Positions 23,721-36,239 of a DNA stretch of 64,000 bases are shown here, one piece after another. A program made the position numbers and the translations under genes. The DNA is from Limnephilus marmoratus. Lineage: Eukaryota > Arthropoda > Insecta > Trichoptera > Limnephilidae. The notes under the pieces are model-generated. The model worked only from the letters and a program-made list of their open reading frames with translations. It did no database searches and was not told the origin of the DNA. The stretch's first letter is position 1. Every line of letters starts with the position of its first letter. Where the stretch lies: the NCBI GenBank assembly GCA_917880885.1, contig OU862919.1, positions 50,133,058-50,197,057 of the forward strand. Direction: 5' to 3'.

Positions 23721-23860
23721 ATGTAATATAAAGTTCCCAAATATAGACCACAGAAAATTTCGATGGTTCATTTCGAGAAATATTAATGTTATCAAAATGG
23801 TTCCTTTTAGATAGGTACATTTAAAAAATGTAGTTAGAAAAAAAACGTGGAAGTAGTAGG

Positions 23861-24121
23861 CAGTGGCGGCTTGTGACTTTTGGGTGTGCTAGAGTGCAAA
23901 CATTAAAAAAATGACATTATTGATGTTGTAGCCGAAAAAAAAACTTTTTTTTTTAAATAAGTTTTTGTATGAAAAATTTCAGGAAGTTTCAGCTTCAAAA
24001 ATCTTCATACAAAAAAACCGATTTTCGAAAAAAAGAAAATTTTTCGCCTACGACAACATCAATAATGCCATTTTTTTAATATGAGCACTCTAGCACACTT
24101 AAAAGTCACGAGCCGCCACTG
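23861..24121. mobile_element. hAT-type MITE with 8-bp target duplication
   Basis: 261 bp, ends CAGTGGCGGCTTGTGAC and GTCACGAGCCGCCACTG. The terminal inverted repeats are about 78 bp, so most of the element folds back. GTAGTAGG flanks it at 23853-23860 and 24122-24129. An 8-bp duplication with CAGTGGCGG-like ends points to the hAT superfamily. It sits between two family-3 repeat copies. Confidence 0.9.
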
Positions 24122-24179
24122 GTAGTAGGCAAATTTAAAATCAGATAACTAGAGATGATAATCCCGTTTTTTTAAACTT

Positions 24180-24520
24180 TTAAACATTTTTTATTTAGGC
24201 CATCTTTTCAAACTACGGAGAGACGAAAGGTGAATTTATAAATTAATTTTATTCAAATAGGCAAATTGTTGGCATCGCGTTTGTGTTCTAAGTCCCCCAT
24301 CACAACACAAGCAACTCCGCTTATTATGGGGGTAGTAGAAGATTTTCAAATATTGTCAAGTTATTCGTAACCCGGAAATGTTTGTCTTTCTTTTAAAAAA
24401 AATATACGTACATTTATGGAAGATTGGAGTCGAGTTCAGATTTACAACTTGTCTGAGATGTTGAATGACGGGGATGAAATTTTAGATAAGGCTATTGGTT
24501 TAGAGAGGGACAACCAAACG
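24180..24520 (-). repeat. Interspersed repeat family 3, copy 3
   Basis: Diverged copy sharing the GGCCATC, ATTAATTTTATT and GTTATTCGTAACCC blocks with the 23285-23720 copy. It was probably separated from it by the hAT insertion. Confidence 0.5.
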
Positions 24521-24529
24521 GTGGGTATG

Positions 24530-26240
24530 ATTAAAATTAAGTAGTTTTTTTATGCATATTTTGAAATAGCGCTAATGGTAATGAAGACATTTTTATACAA
24601 TAGGTACTTTCTTCAACTTGCCTACAATTTCTTAGAAGATTACCATGATATATACAAATTTCCTTACGAACGACAACTGGTGGATTTTTACATTTACGTT
24701 GTGATTTTTTTCGAAAATTATAAATTAGAAAAAAGTATAAAAAAAGTTTCCCATACCTATGCGCACATTTTTATTTAGTAGCGAAGTTCTGTTTTGACTC
24801 GACCACTATGCAGTTCATCTATACGTAAATTTGTTTGTGTTCCGTGTCCGGTTTATGCTTTATGCTGTTAGTCGTGTTTGATACTTTTCTAAACTACTCA
24901 ACGTTTTCGGATTTTCAAATTGTCCTTTAAGGGGGCATTACCAGAGAAAGCCGGAAATACGTCATTTTCAAAAAAGTTTTTAGACGTATTGACTCTTTTC
25001 CACAAAAAATTATAAATGGATTTCGAAAGATTGTTCTTTTATCTAGCATAGTTATGTAATAAATTTTTAGATTTTTTTTTAATTTTTAGTATAATAAGGT
25101 TATTCCATAGGTCGTTGGCAGATTTGTTAAATTTTCAAAAAAGTTTTTGTATTATACCACACCCATTTCAAATAATGTAATCATGCAGTAAAATAAATCA
25201 ATACATTATCTAGCAAAGTTATGTATTAGAATTTTAATTTTAGTTTCAATAAAATCATTAAAAAATATGTACGTACATGGGTTTCTTGACGAAAATTGGT
25301 CCATTTGTGTATTTATTTGCGCACTTACAAACTAATATATTTTAGATTTTTTTAACATTCTTATTAAATTTAGACATTATTGAAAAATGATAAATACTTA
25401 TAATCAAAAAATAACTACAAAAAGTACACTATTTTAATAGTTTTGTCATCACGCCTTTCAGCATTTTTGGATGAAGGTATAAATTAAAGCTAATTTGGAT
25501 TGAAATAAATTCGATATCGAGTTATAATTTTAAAAAGCTGGTACGGAGAATAATCAATCTTTCTCATTGTAACCGCCCTGCACGATCGGAAGAACAACTT
25601 TCGACGAAATGTGGATTTTCGTCCGCTGGCTGGTTAAACGCTCTTAAATTGTGATGTGCGTACATAATACATAGATGCCACGGTAGCCCCATTTCTACTA
25701 ATAACTTGCGCATTAGAATATCAATGCACTAGTCAACGCGAAACCCGAAAAATGTGGTTGAGTTAAGCATAGAGAAAATGGTTATTTTTTTGCTCACACA
25801 ACAAAAATTAAACGCATTTCCTATTCACGACTATAAACAATATTATCTATTCTACCCAAAAAAATCGAAAAATCCAGTATTGAAAATTTTCGAAAAACTT
25901 AAAAATAAAAAATAATAACGAAACTTTAAGGACCAGTGTTGCTGGCCAATAATGATAAAACAACAGGACTTACATAGAACCCTTTCCGAACTAAAAAAAT
26001 AACATTGAAAATATATGAATTGTTCAAAGTCGGTGAAATAACTGGCCCTTAGATTTTGCCACTTTTATTAACGATGTATATTAACAAAAAGTGTTTTCAT
26101 ATTATTTAGAAAAACATAATGCCACAACGCCCCTTTACAATTATTATTGAAGAAGTAAGAAAATAAAACGTTTCAAGCTTTAAAACTTCCCAAATAGTAA
26201 TTTTAGAGAAAATTTACGATGTTGGTTTATTTAATTCGAA
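24530..26240. other. Intergenic DNA with old repeats, no gene
   Basis: 25080-25270 resembles 880-1030 (TTATACCACACCCATTTCAA and related blocks). 25510-25640 resembles 1-70 and, inverted, 16300-16450. No coding or RNA gene was seen. Confidence 0.5.
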
Positions 26241-26447
26241 ACAGCTGATTATCTAAATATATCGTAAACGGAAGTAAAAATTTTCAAATTCTTATTTGTA
26301 TCATTAATTGTATTCACGTGTTGAAATAACTCACCGATTTCAAATTGAGCATTTGGTCGTAGCGGTAAGAATGGCAAAGTTGGGCGCAGAGTGAAAAACG
26401 TGACCAGCATCATGCAGTGTCGAAGGTTGGGGTTCAATCTCGGATCG

Positions 26448-26551
26448 TATAAAACCGGGAGGCTCTTATTCAACAGAGTCAGTACTGTGAGAAGCCTTCT
26501 GTGTCTAGTTCTGTGCTAGTGCTTTGTGAAACCACCCCAACGGAAATAAAG
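26448..26551 (+). promoter_or_regulatory. Candidate core promoter and 5' noncoding exon
   Basis: A TATAAAA box (26448-26454) is followed 33 bases later by an arthropod-type initiator TCAGT (A at 26481). A stretch then reaches a donor-like AAAG|GTAAAG at 26551/26552. The cuticle gene at 39001 begins at a 3' splice site and needs an upstream exon, so this is one possible source. tRNA T-arm-like sequences (GGGGTTCAATCTC at 26429 and GGGTTTGATTCCC at 26602) lie nearby, so it may instead belong to a SINE. Confidence 0.3.
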
Positions 26552-26952
26552 GTAAAGAGGGATTCACGATATTACTTACTGAATTTATGGGTATTGTGCG
26601 GGTTTGATTCCCGCAAAATGCAAAAATGCCCCAAAATGATATTTTTCATTTATTGTAGGGACGCTTCCACGTCTGGATGTCACCATATTGCATAATTGCA
26701 AAGTATCGTGTAGATATTTAGTTTTCGCAATTAATATTAAAGTAAATTTAAGTTTTATAAAAGTATTTATTTTAAAAACCTATTATTTTAACAATCACTT
26801 TTTAAACTTTGATCGACGTATATAAATTAAAGAAAAATGCATTTTAAGACTCCAATAAAAATGTTTTGATAGAAAGCAGTCACTCTGTTGTTTGAGATTT
26901 TTAATGATGTAAAACAGTTTTTTTCTTTGTAACCATAATTTATTTATTTAAT

Positions 26953-27103
26953 TGTTTTAATACCGACCGGTTTCGCTTAACACAACCATCATTAGGGTAT
27001 AAATTAAAGTGATAGTTTAATTGATAACTAACTGATAAATTAAGTGATAGTTTAATGTATACCCTGATGATGCTTGTGTTAAGAGAAACCGGTCGGTATA
27101 AAA
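26953..27103. repeat. Foldback with GATGATG and CCGGTCGGTAT arms
   Basis: The left arm ATACCGACCGGTTTCGCTTA and its inverted partner TAAGAGAAACCGGTCGGTAT enclose a loop with inverted TTAGGGTATAAATTA-type sequence. Paired GATGATG...GAAACCGG signatures resemble Penelope-like element ends, but this assignment is tentative. Confidence 0.55.
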
Positions 27104-27307
27104 AAAAAATCGTGGTTACAAACAAAGCTATTGTTTTATTTCATTAAATTAAAATGCACGGCTGACACTTTTAACGTTTTAGTTCCTACATAATAATTGA
27201 ATTTTATTCCGTTTTTTCTTTCGAACGACACTCGATGAGGAAAATATATTTATCTGTACATATCGATCACGGAAATTTGAAATGTTGTAAAGGACAAAAT
27301 GCTAACT

Positions 27308-27512
27308 CAAAATTAATAGATTACTTCGATTTAGCGACGTTTATTGTTTAAAAAAACTTACATGCTTCGTAAGCAATGCTTACTTCACAGGGTTTACTTA
27401 AGGATTTCAAAAAACCCTGATGAAGTAAAAATTGCTGACGAAACATGTCGGTTTTTTTTTATAAACAAACGTGATCAAAACTAAGTACTTATTCTATTAA
27501 TTTTGAATTAAA
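27308..27512. repeat. Foldback repeat (ACATGTTTCG family)
   Basis: The arms AAAATTAATAGATTACTT... and ...CTATTAATTTT face each other. In between are CCCTGATGAAG, GACGAAACATG and TTGTTTA blocks. The flank GGTGCCACAAAATAAGTTTG recurs beside the foldbacks at 30120-30330 and 55587-55817, which indicates one family. Confidence 0.55.
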
Positions 27513-28183
27513 ATGGTGCCACAAAATAAGTTTGCTGTGTTTGAAGAAGAAAATGCTTAATGTTTACTAGAGCGAAAAGAAATCTTTTTATTTCGTACCT
27601 CCTGCTTTTGTAGAACTATAATTACGAATTTTTATTATAAAATAACAGATCTTTCTTGACATTTTTTGTAAATTACTTTAATAGGAGTAATTTATTTATT
27701 TTAATTTTTCAGATAAAAAAATCCTCTTAAAAGGGACGTCGTAAAAGATGTACTTATTTTCCTAGAAAAAGTTCGATGATGCAGATCGAAAGAGAGAAAA
27801 AACGTAGAAAAATTACATATTTGACTCATTTTTTGGATTTTACAGCATTTAAAATTTTCGCTATCGATATTATAGAGATACCAATTATTATTTTTTTAAT
27901 CAGGCAAAATTCGCTCTAAAAATAGTGTTGTGTAACTTATCTATTCTAAAAATAACCGAGAAGGTATTGTAAAAGTTTAAGCCTTGTTAAAAATATTCGA
28001 CAGTTCAGAAAAATAGGTTCTTGAATTATAAAAGATTTCAGATAGGCGGGTACATACACATTGTAAGTTTTTTGTATTGTTATCGAGTTTAATTTGTGGA
28101 GCTCTTTGGTAGATCTCAATTTAAATTTAAAGTTTTCTCTTTCATGTAATATTTTTATTTAATTTATTAACAAATTTTTATTT

Positions 28184-28306
28184 TATTTATAAAGAAGTTC
28201 TGCTCTGTAATTATTATAACGCGTGATAGCTGTTTCGCCTTCTGAAGACAAAACATCTGTCACGCGTAATAATAATTACAGGGCAGAACTTCTTTATAAA
28301 TAAACA
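28184..28306. repeat. Foldback repeat with GTTTCGCC loop
   Basis: The arms TTTATTTATAAAGAAGTTCT and AGAACTTCTTTATAAATAAA pair almost fully through ACGCGTGA/TCACGCGT. A related half lies at 38110-38190 (TTCAGAAGGCGAAACAGCTG). Confidence 0.65.
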
Positions 28307-28357
28307 GTTTTTTTTTTCATAAATTAAATGATAACATTATTGAATATCGGGAACTTG

Positions 28358-28492
28358 AATTTGAAATACGTTCAAACATTCAAAGAAAACCCTATTTTAT
28401 TTTTATGCCAATGGACGTATGTCCCCAACCCTCCCACTTTGTTGATTTGGCATAAAAGTTTTCTTTGAATGTTTGAGCGCAATTTAAATTCC
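28358..28492. repeat. Foldback repeat
   Basis: CGTTCAAACATTCAAAGAAAAC pairs with GTTTTCTTTGAATGTTTGAGCG, and TTTATGCCAA pairs with TTGGCATAAA. The loop holds AATGGACGTATGTCCCCA. Confidence 0.65.
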
Positions 28493-28848
28493 CGTTTACC
28501 TCCTTTTTGGAAATGTCACTTACACCCTTTTTCCTGTATTCTATTATTGAATGTATAAAAGAAAATTTTTAAGTTAAAAAATATTTAAAAAACTACAGTG
28601 GGATTCGAACCTGTTCCTTTCGTGTTTGTGCCTTGTCAATTGCGTTGCAATTTATGATTACTGACATTTAGAAAAAAACTTGTTGATTGATGGCATTATT
28701 ATAGATAGATGCAGCAAAGGATGCGTGCGTTTAGCCAATATAGCTGAGTAATATCAGTGGCGTGCATCGCCTTTGACAAAAAGTAGGCTGAATTTCAGTG
28801 GCTGCGTCGAAGGAGACATTTTTGTTGGTGGCTAAATATAGTAACAAT

Positions 28849-29165
28849 TTTTTTTTACACTAACTCCACCCAGACCCTGAGGAAAATAATTTTCCTCAGG
28901 TACTATGTCATCTTTGGGGATGCTGTGTGGAGGATATTTTTAAGGAAATGAAGGAGAGGAAGTTCTGGGAAGGAAAAAGTTATGGGGGTAGGAATCTAGA
29001 GTTCAGTGTGTCGAGGACATCCGCCGCCACGACCTAGATAAACTTCACTCCGTGAACCCGGGCACCCCTGCTAAGTCACTAAACGTTTCGAATCACTTGG
29101 GGTGACCTACGGCAGATTTAAAAAAAATGGTTCCCGGTTCGACGGTGCTTATTCCCTCTTCCCTA
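28849..29165 (-). mobile_element. SINE with LINE-like tail, copy
   Basis: Diverged copy. The hairpin GACCCTGAGG/CCTCAGGTAC is retained, and the A tail is seen as a T run near 28849. The 5' end is near 29165. Confidence 0.7.
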
Positions 29166-29289
29166 ACTAAAAACGTTGAGAAAATACATAACTAAATCAA
29201 AAAATTTGAAAATAATTATTACGTTTGAAAAGTATCACAAATTAAAAAAATATATATACATTATTTCCTCGTAGTAATGCATATGTCGG

Positions 29290-29390
29290 CGGCCAATCGT
29301 AAAATCAGGCAGATCATGATGCGCCTAGCTACTTCGTGAAGTGCCTCAGGTGCACCATGATCGGCCTGATTTTACGATTTGCCTGCTATA
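29290..29390. repeat. Short foldback repeat
   Basis: CCAATCGTAAAATCAGGCAG and CGGCCTGATTTTACGATTTG pair and continue through GATCATG/CATGATC, leaving a short GC-richer loop. Confidence 0.65.
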
Positions 29391-29399
29391 TATATATTA

Positions 29400-30120
29400 A
29401 TTTCAACCAAAATAATTGTACAGTAAATTAATTTTTTTACAGTAAAATAATTTTTAACGTACGCCACTGGGAGTTAAATACCAGACGCCATAACTAACTG
29501 GGGAACTAATAATGATTAGGAACAAATTATGCCAAACCAATCGAGAGGATAATTCGTTTAGCCATCACCTTCTTATTCATTTGTATTCTACTAACGACAA
29601 AAACAAGTTTACTCAAGTACTAGTATATAAGAAAACAATGTGAATCGTGAAGAGTGTCAGATTAGATGTTAATTAGGTATTAAATAATAATATAATTTTA
29701 TTGAAACAATAGGTAATCAGAATTTTTCAAACACTTATTTTTATTGTCTAAGTACAGAAATTATTCTTCACATCGGAAAAATATATAAGATAGAATTAAT
29801 AAAGTTATTGAAAGTTTATGCAAAATCATTTATGATTGATTTGGGAATTTCGAGTTTTTTTACGAATGTATAAAATTATAAGCGAAATCACGTATTGGTA
29901 TATTATTTTATAAAATTGCTATGTCAGCATCAGAAATCGCACATTTAAACCTAATTAGAGACAATTGATTCATGTCATAAGTATTCGAAAAAATAATGAT
30001 AATTTTAATTTGAGCATAAGAAAGCAGTTATAAAAGAGTGATTTATCTTCCCATAAAAATATGAAACTCTTCCCAAATTACTCACAGTAAACGTTTTTTA
30101 TATTATTATACAAGCAACAT
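29400..30120. other. Intergenic DNA, nothing recognised
   Basis: AT-rich, no frames above 60 codons, no element ends found. Confidence 0.5.
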
Positions 30121-30180
30121 GATTAATAATATATATTTATTTCTTCTAACACAGCAAACTTATTTTGTGGCACCATTTTG

Positions 30181-30323
30181 ATTTAAATTAATAAATTACT
30201 TCGTTTTTACCACTTTTATTGTTTAAAAAACCAACATGTTTCGTGAGCAATGCTCACTTCTTCTTCGTGTTGGTTTTGTAAACAATAAAAGTGGTAAAAA
30301 CGAAGTAATTTATTAATTTAAAT
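30181..30323. repeat. Foldback repeat with arms of about 60 bp
   Basis: ATTTAAATTAATAAATTACT pairs with AGTAATTTATTAATTTAAAT and pairing continues through CGTTTTTACCACTTTTATTG. The tip holds CAACATGTTTCGTGAGCAA and CTTCTTCGTGTTGG. It is of the same family as 27308-27512. Confidence 0.7.
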
Positions 30324-30944
30324 ATATTTATTTATCAAAACCTTCAATTTTTTATATATATAAAACTATTTAGGCTGTTTCTATAAACAGCATAATATAA
30401 TTAAATTTGTAAGGATTAAGACGCATGTATGTAGGTAGAGGCAAAGACGTTACATACTTGGTAGAGGTAGGTAAATAATTTATTTAATGTGTTAAAAAAA
30501 CTCAAATAACATTCACGACTTTCGCACCGTTGTGTCAAACATATGTAGAACTGTTATAATGTAGAACTAAAATAATGTAGAACTCATATGATGTATAAAT
30601 ATAATTTGTAAAAATATAATTTACAATATGGACAGCGTTACAGATTTTCACAACTACTGGCGTCTCTAGAAAAACCAAACGAACGTCGTTTAACTCTCAT
30701 GGGTTCTGAATTTAAATATTTTAATAATATTTTTAAATGCTTCTGGAAAGATCGCTAGGTACTTTTTGAAAACAATCTAAATAAAACATGAAGTAGCAGA
30801 GGCTAGCTGCTACACATATTTAATTATGCACACTAAAATTAATTTCCAAAATAACTCAAAACCAGGGACCAGACATTCACAGGAAAATTAATGAAAAATC
30901 GCGATTTAGTATCTTTTTCATCGGGATAGCTGAATTATTATATA

Positions 30945-31310
30945 TTTTTTACATTATTTCCGTGCAGAAAGCTCTGAGGAAAATAATTCCGTTCAGGGCC
31001 TATGTCATCATTGGGGATGTTGTGTGGAGGGTCTTTTTAGAAAAGGAAGGAGAGGAAGTTCCGGGAAGGAAAAGGGTATTAGGGGTTGGTGGGAATTCTG
31101 CTGAAGTCCTGCCGGAGAAGTCAAAAGGTCTCCCTCAACCAGTCTCTCCCAAGACCCGGACAAACTTCACCCCATGAACCTGGGCACCACTGCTAAGTCA
31201 CCATACGTAGCAAACCATTTGGGGTAACCTGTGGCGGAGGTGTTGGTTATCCAATAAATGGTTCCCGGGGCAGCGGTACTCATACCCGCCTCGCAAATTG
31301 TAAGAACAAG
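30945..31310 (-). mobile_element. SINE with LINE-like tail, copy
   Basis: Carries the tail hairpin (AGCTCTGAGG/GTTCAGGGCC, partly eroded), the GGGTTGGTGGGAATTC body and the 5' end region CCCGGGGCAGCGGTACTC. Confidence 0.75.
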
Positions 31311-31679
31311 AGGCGCGCCGTTGCTTGCGTATTTAATTTAATATAGTATTTTGGATTTTAAAGTAAAATAAATAATCGGCTTAAAGTAGTTAAAACTATA
31401 ATGTTTTATTGTTATTCACGATTACAACAAAGTGTGTCACGGCATCACGTTTACAAAATCACGAATCTTATACACATTTTTTAATTTTTATTCTTCATTT
31501 TAAGCACCCGCTAAACTGCCAAAAGCAGTTTATCAGCGGGTCAATATAACAATATTAATATAACACAAAAGCACAAATATATCAAGAAACCACAGAAGAA
31601 CAGTATAGAAAATAGATACAGAATAATAACTTTTATAACTACAATACAAAGGCATAAATTCATAGACGAACAGATATTG

Positions 31680-31963
31680 ACAGCCCATTCCTCTTGGAAT
31701 GTTATGGCTTATACGTGCCTGAAAATTTCAGCCGTAGTCGTCGACACGACTTGTTCAAAATACCATACGGCAGAACAGATGTTCTAGCACAGCATAGCAT
31801 GACAAGAGGAATGGTGCTGATGAACGAAATATCGGAAACACTAGATATATATAACTCTTCTTTAGATAGCCTTAAGATTTTTTTGTATAATAATCATCTT
31901 TCTAGGTGTTAAGACTGTCAAAATGAGATAATTGTACAGTAATTGGATAAAAATCTGTTGTAC

Positions 31964-32004
<41 letters not shown>
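31680..32004 (+). pseudogene. LINE 3' end with poly(A)
   Basis: The frame ending at 31912 encodes a reverse-transcriptase C-terminal tail (SRSRRHDLFKIPYGRTDVLA, MTRGMVLMNEI, SSLDSLKIFL). It is followed by a short 3' UTR and about 34 consecutive A (31970-32003). The rest of the ORF is absent, so it is a 5'-truncated insertion. It is a different family from the LINE at 208-822. Confidence 0.75.
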
Positions 32005-32006
<2 letters not shown>

Positions 32007-32061
32007 ACAAAGGCAAATTACTCATAGTCATATTTATATATACATAAGATTACAATTAATC

Positions 32062-33570
32062 TAATATATAAAATTCTCGTGTAACGGTGTTTGTTATCAT
32101 ACTCCTCCGAAACGGCTGGACCAATTTTGATGAAATTTTGTGTGCTTATCTGGTAGGTCTGAGAATCGACAAACATCTATTTTTCATACCCCTAAAAGTA
32201 AAGGGTGTTCCACTCGATTTTTTATTTTATTTTTTTTTTTTATGGTGAGGCATTAAAAAATACATGCAGCCCTAAATTTTCACCCTTCTACCATTAACCC
32301 CTATTTTTTAAAAGTGGTATTAGTAATTCAAAACGGTGTCACTTTAGACCCGATGAGAACGAAGTCGGCCTCTTTTCTCTAATTTTAAATTTTTTACTAA
32401 TCAATTACTGTTTGATATTGTTACTACAAACATGATTCACGGTCCATGCGGTAAAGTCGGGTTAACACTATTTATAACTCGAGAACGGCTGGGCCGATTT
32501 TGATGATCTTTGATTTGTTGGATTTGTCTCCGCCCCGGATATGATAATAACTATTAAAACATCACAAAAGTTAACGAAATAAATCGTTAAAAACGAAAAT
32601 TATTTTCTCCATACATTTTCTATGGAACGAATTTTTCTATTTTGAAAGAACTGCAGCAATATTGTGAGGGGTATAATATTGAACTGTGCGTGAATTCCAA
32701 ACATTCAAAAACGTCAAATGTCAATGCGTTGATTGTTGTGCATTTGTTTTTAATCATATAATGCTGCCCTTCTTTCTTACATGCTCAATGTCAATAGTCG
32801 AAAATGAGACAAATGGTGAACGTATGTCTGCACACCTCCAAAGGAAAAATACAATAATTACAATAAATCTCTGGAATGAAACCAAATGAAACGCATTTTT
32901 TTACATAAGCTCCACACAGGAGGCCCTGAGGAAAATAATTTATCTCAGGACCTATGTCATCTTAGGGGATGCTGTGTGTAGGATCTTTTTAAGGAATGGG
33001 GAGGATAGAAAGTTCTGGGAAGGAAAAAGGTATGAGGGGTGGGTAGGATTCTGGAGGTCAGTGTGTCCGGGAGTGACGGAAGTATGAATCCATCCCTCCA
33101 ACTGTGGTGCAAGACAATGGGTCGAGAGAGTCCGGCTGGAAAGGTCAAAAGGCCTCCCTCAACCAGTCTCTCTCGATCCGGCCCGCCACGCAGCAGGTGG
33201 GCAGGCGCATCAACTGCCAAGACCCGGACATAAGTCACCTCATGAGCCCGGGCACCCCTGCTAAATCACCAAACGTAGCGAACCACTTGGGGTGATCTAT
33301 GGCAGAGGTGTTGGTTATTAAATAAATGGTTCCCGGGGCTGCGGCACCCGTATCCGCCTCCCGAATTCCCGTAAGTAATTGTAAAAGTAAGACAATCACA
33401 AAAAAATAAATCCGTACACAACGCCATCTCTGATAATGACAAAAACAAAAGACGGACAGTTGCGCATTGATAATTGCTTCATTGCGTAATTTTTAACTTA
33501 ATAAAAAAAACTGAATTTAATTCAACAGTTATTGATTCTGAGACGGTACGAAGTTCGTCGGGTCAGCTAG
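32062..33570 (+). mobile_element. Helitron-like element interrupted by a SINE
   Basis: Starts near TATATAAAATTCTCGTGTAA with the ACTCCTCCGAAACGGCTGG block and ends GTTCGTCGGGTCAGCTAG followed by T. The CTAG-T terminus and these subterminal blocks are those of insect Helitrons. The same pair of ends occurs in opposite orientation at 38215-38962. A SINE lies inside at 32895-33362. No helicase is readable here. Confidence 0.65.
32895..33362 (-). mobile_element. SINE with LINE-like tail, longest copy
   Basis: About 470 bp and the most complete copy. It includes a central block (CCTCCCTCAACCAGTCTCTC to CAGGTGGGCAGGCGCATC) missing from shorter copies. It is nested in a Helitron-like element. No clear target duplication was seen. 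Confidence 0.8.
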
Positions 33571-33749
33571 TATCAATATAAAAAATCTTAATCTATTCGC
33601 CTTTTTTTGTGATCGATGGTGCAATTTGATTCGATTTTTATGTTCATTGTAGTGTTGAGTACCTCATACAAGAGGCACCTCAAATGTCCCATACAAACAC
33701 GTAAAATGTCCCCCCACCTCACGAAATGTATTTGTACCAGCTCTTTTTT

Positions 33750-34010
33750 TTTGTATTACTACAAAAAAATACCGCACAAGAGTACCAACTGCTCCAAAAA
33801 AAAAATATTGTAAATTACCGCACAAGCGCCCCAACTGCTCCGAAAAAAAATTTTTTATTCTAAATTATTGTTAAGTGAATACCGCACAAGAGTACCAACA
33901 GCTCCAAAAAAAATTTTTTTTATAATTTATTATTGTAAATTATTGTTATGTGAATACCGCACAGGAGTCCCAACAGCTCCAACCGGTTGAGGGAGTGTTG
34001 AGATGAGGTG
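33750..34010. repeat. Tandem units with ATACCGCACAAGAGTCCCAACTG
   Basis: Four units of about 60-75 bp, each starting TACCGCACAAG(A/C)GTACCAAC and followed by a poly(A/T) stretch. Single and double units of the same family lie at 42490-42960, 43170-43440 and 47255-47340, with a tail-only piece at 37318-37470. Confidence 0.7.
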
Positions 34011-34170
34011 GAGGGGGTTAGTGAGGGGGGGATCAAAGGGGGGGTGCAGGGGGAGAATCAGTGGAGGTGGAGAGGGGGAGAGTGTGGAAGGGGGTGAGAG
34101 AGGGTAGGGGGGGGATTGGAGGGTAGGCCCTTTTTATATCCATTTTTCGTATTACAAAAATAACAAAGAC

Positions 34171-34387
34171 GGGAGGCGGGTATAGGTACCGCCGCCCCGG
34201 GAGCCATTTGTTATATAACCAACACCTCTGACATAAGTCACCCCAAGTGGTTCGCTGCGAGAGTGGTTGAGGGAGTCCCTTTGACTTCTCCGTCCTTGCC
34301 TTGCACCACTGGAGGAATGGATTAATAAGCATCCCTAAAGATGACATAGGGTCTGAGGGGAATTTTTGTTGAGCTGATGTAAAAAAA
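34171..34387 (+). mobile_element. SINE with LINE-like tail, copy in plus orientation
   Basis: Starts GGGAGGCGGGTATAGGTACC and ends GATGTAAAAAAA. It is a shortened copy with the middle missing. Confidence 0.75.
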
Positions 34388-34519
34388 CACCTTTCCTGAA
34401 ATTCTCTAGCCACCCAACCCCCCGCCTCCCCGTAAGCGAAAATATTTTGTAACACCTCACCTCAAATGAGGTGGGACACCTCAACACCTCATTTCGATAT
34501 TTGAGTACCTCGTACAAAC

Positions 34520-35420
34520 TCATCCTGATTTCGTGTCCTACCCAACACTAGTTCATTGGTATCTTATTAAATATGAATTTCCGTTGCCCATATTTATTTA
34601 TAATTTTCGGAATGGACAATTGGACAGACCCTACTTTTTACTAAAACTTGCGCCATGTGCATGTGCAAGATCTACTTTTTATTTGTACGTTGAATCTGAC
34701 AATAGGTTTTGGCATACAATTTTAAACCATACTTTATAAAACCTAATTCACAGAAAATACTGAACAAAAACTATTTCGGTTTATTTTCACAGTGCCCAAA
34801 TGAATTTCCTAAATGTTTCGTGGTCGGGTCGATCCCGTCATTAGATAAACGCCAAAACATTACTGAAATAGTTCTAATTACCCAGACAATGGGCGCCCGT
34901 GGGACAGTATCGTAGTTGTGATGCAAAGCTCAAACTTATAAACAACGGACGACAATAAGAAATGCGCGCACAAGTCGAACGCGAGACCCGGTCTCTACTC
35001 TACTCTATGCGGATATTTCCCGTGGACCAACTACTCGGCCGTCCAAGGTTACTCGCAATCGCTTGCACGGAAAACTCACTTGTTTTGAGGAAAAGCGTGC
35101 GAACTATATAATTCATTCAAGTAGCTACTGCATACCTTGGTACGAACTATCAACGCAATGTTAATATATATTAAAACATCATAATATCGACGGTCTCGAA
35201 AAACAATGATGGATGAAAATTGAGAAATATTTTTGAAGTGAAAACTTCTTTAGCACCATTGTGATTTGTAACTCGATGAAACGGAAGCGAGCGGTACTAA
35301 CAAGAGACAAACAAATACATCTATAGGATTTAGCCTGCAGGAGAATGAGATAGCAATAAAATATTTATTTAATTAACGGGTACTCTGTTCCCATATAAAA
35401 CGATAAATCCACAGTCCCGC
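34520..35420. other. Intergenic DNA, no gene; possible TATA-type promoter at 35105
   Basis: TATATAA at 35105 lies downstream of a GC-richer stretch (34960-35090), but no initiator or following exon is convincing. Nothing else was recognised. Confidence 0.3.
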
Positions 35421-35423
35421 GCG

Positions 35424-35770
35424 GCTCTCCTTTAGTGTAATGGTGACGAACTTCAGCGGTCAGACATTTAAAAGACCAAGGATCGAATCTTACAAAATCT
35501 GAAAAAATGGTTTAATTTTTGTAATATCAATATCCAATCTTAAAACCACTCCAAAATGAAAGGCAAAAGAAAGGGACATCTAGCGACTCCGAAGAAAAAA
35601 ACACAAATACTAATAAGATGACCAAATGTACAGGAAAAGGTGCACTGGAATTAGAGAGAAAAATCATCCTTCACATTGATACAAAAAGTGCTTTGTAGTC
35701 TCACTCTTGTCTACTTTAGTTTTCTGATGGTTTCACTTCTATCGCGTGTGAATTGCACACTCTACATTTT
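35424..35770 (+). repeat. tRNA-derived SINE, family 2, copy 2
   Basis: The head has an A box (TTTAGTGTAATGGTGA) and a B box (GGATCGAATCT). The body shares TCAATATC, AACCACTC, GGCAAAAGAAAG and the end TTCTATCGCGTGTGAATTGC with the copy at 1045-1250. Confidence 0.65.
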
Positions 35771-36239
35771 TTGGCTAATTTTAATTTCTTTTTGTTGATT
35801 TAAAAGTCAGAATTTTCGAAATTTTGGATGAAATGAAATGATTTTTTATATTTATCGATCTCAAAACCGTAAAAATTCGGAAACGAAACTTTAAACAGCT
35901 CGACTGCAAAACTACAATATCGCCCATTCGACATAGTTCTTCGGGACTGTCTTTATGTAAGTACCAGAAAATAAAGTGTATACAAGAATAGCGATGTATC
36001 AGCCGGTACATACCAAAACATCCTTTGGACAAAGAAGTTTTTCATATAAAGTCCGTTGCTTTATAATATGCTCAATGAAAAAATAAAAACTATTGGTACA
36101 TTACATTTATTCAAGAAAATGGTCAAAATATGTATAATAACTTAGAGTGATGGTTTTGGATTACCCGTGTTGTCGCTTGTATCATAAATCATTCTGGAAT
36201 TCAGCTATATTTCATACAATCCATATTTAATAACTTAAC

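Noticed and set aside
34033..34455. 140-codon minus-strand frame.
   Set aside because: It spans a SINE copy and a G-rich simple repeat; its Pro/Leu-rich product is an artefact.
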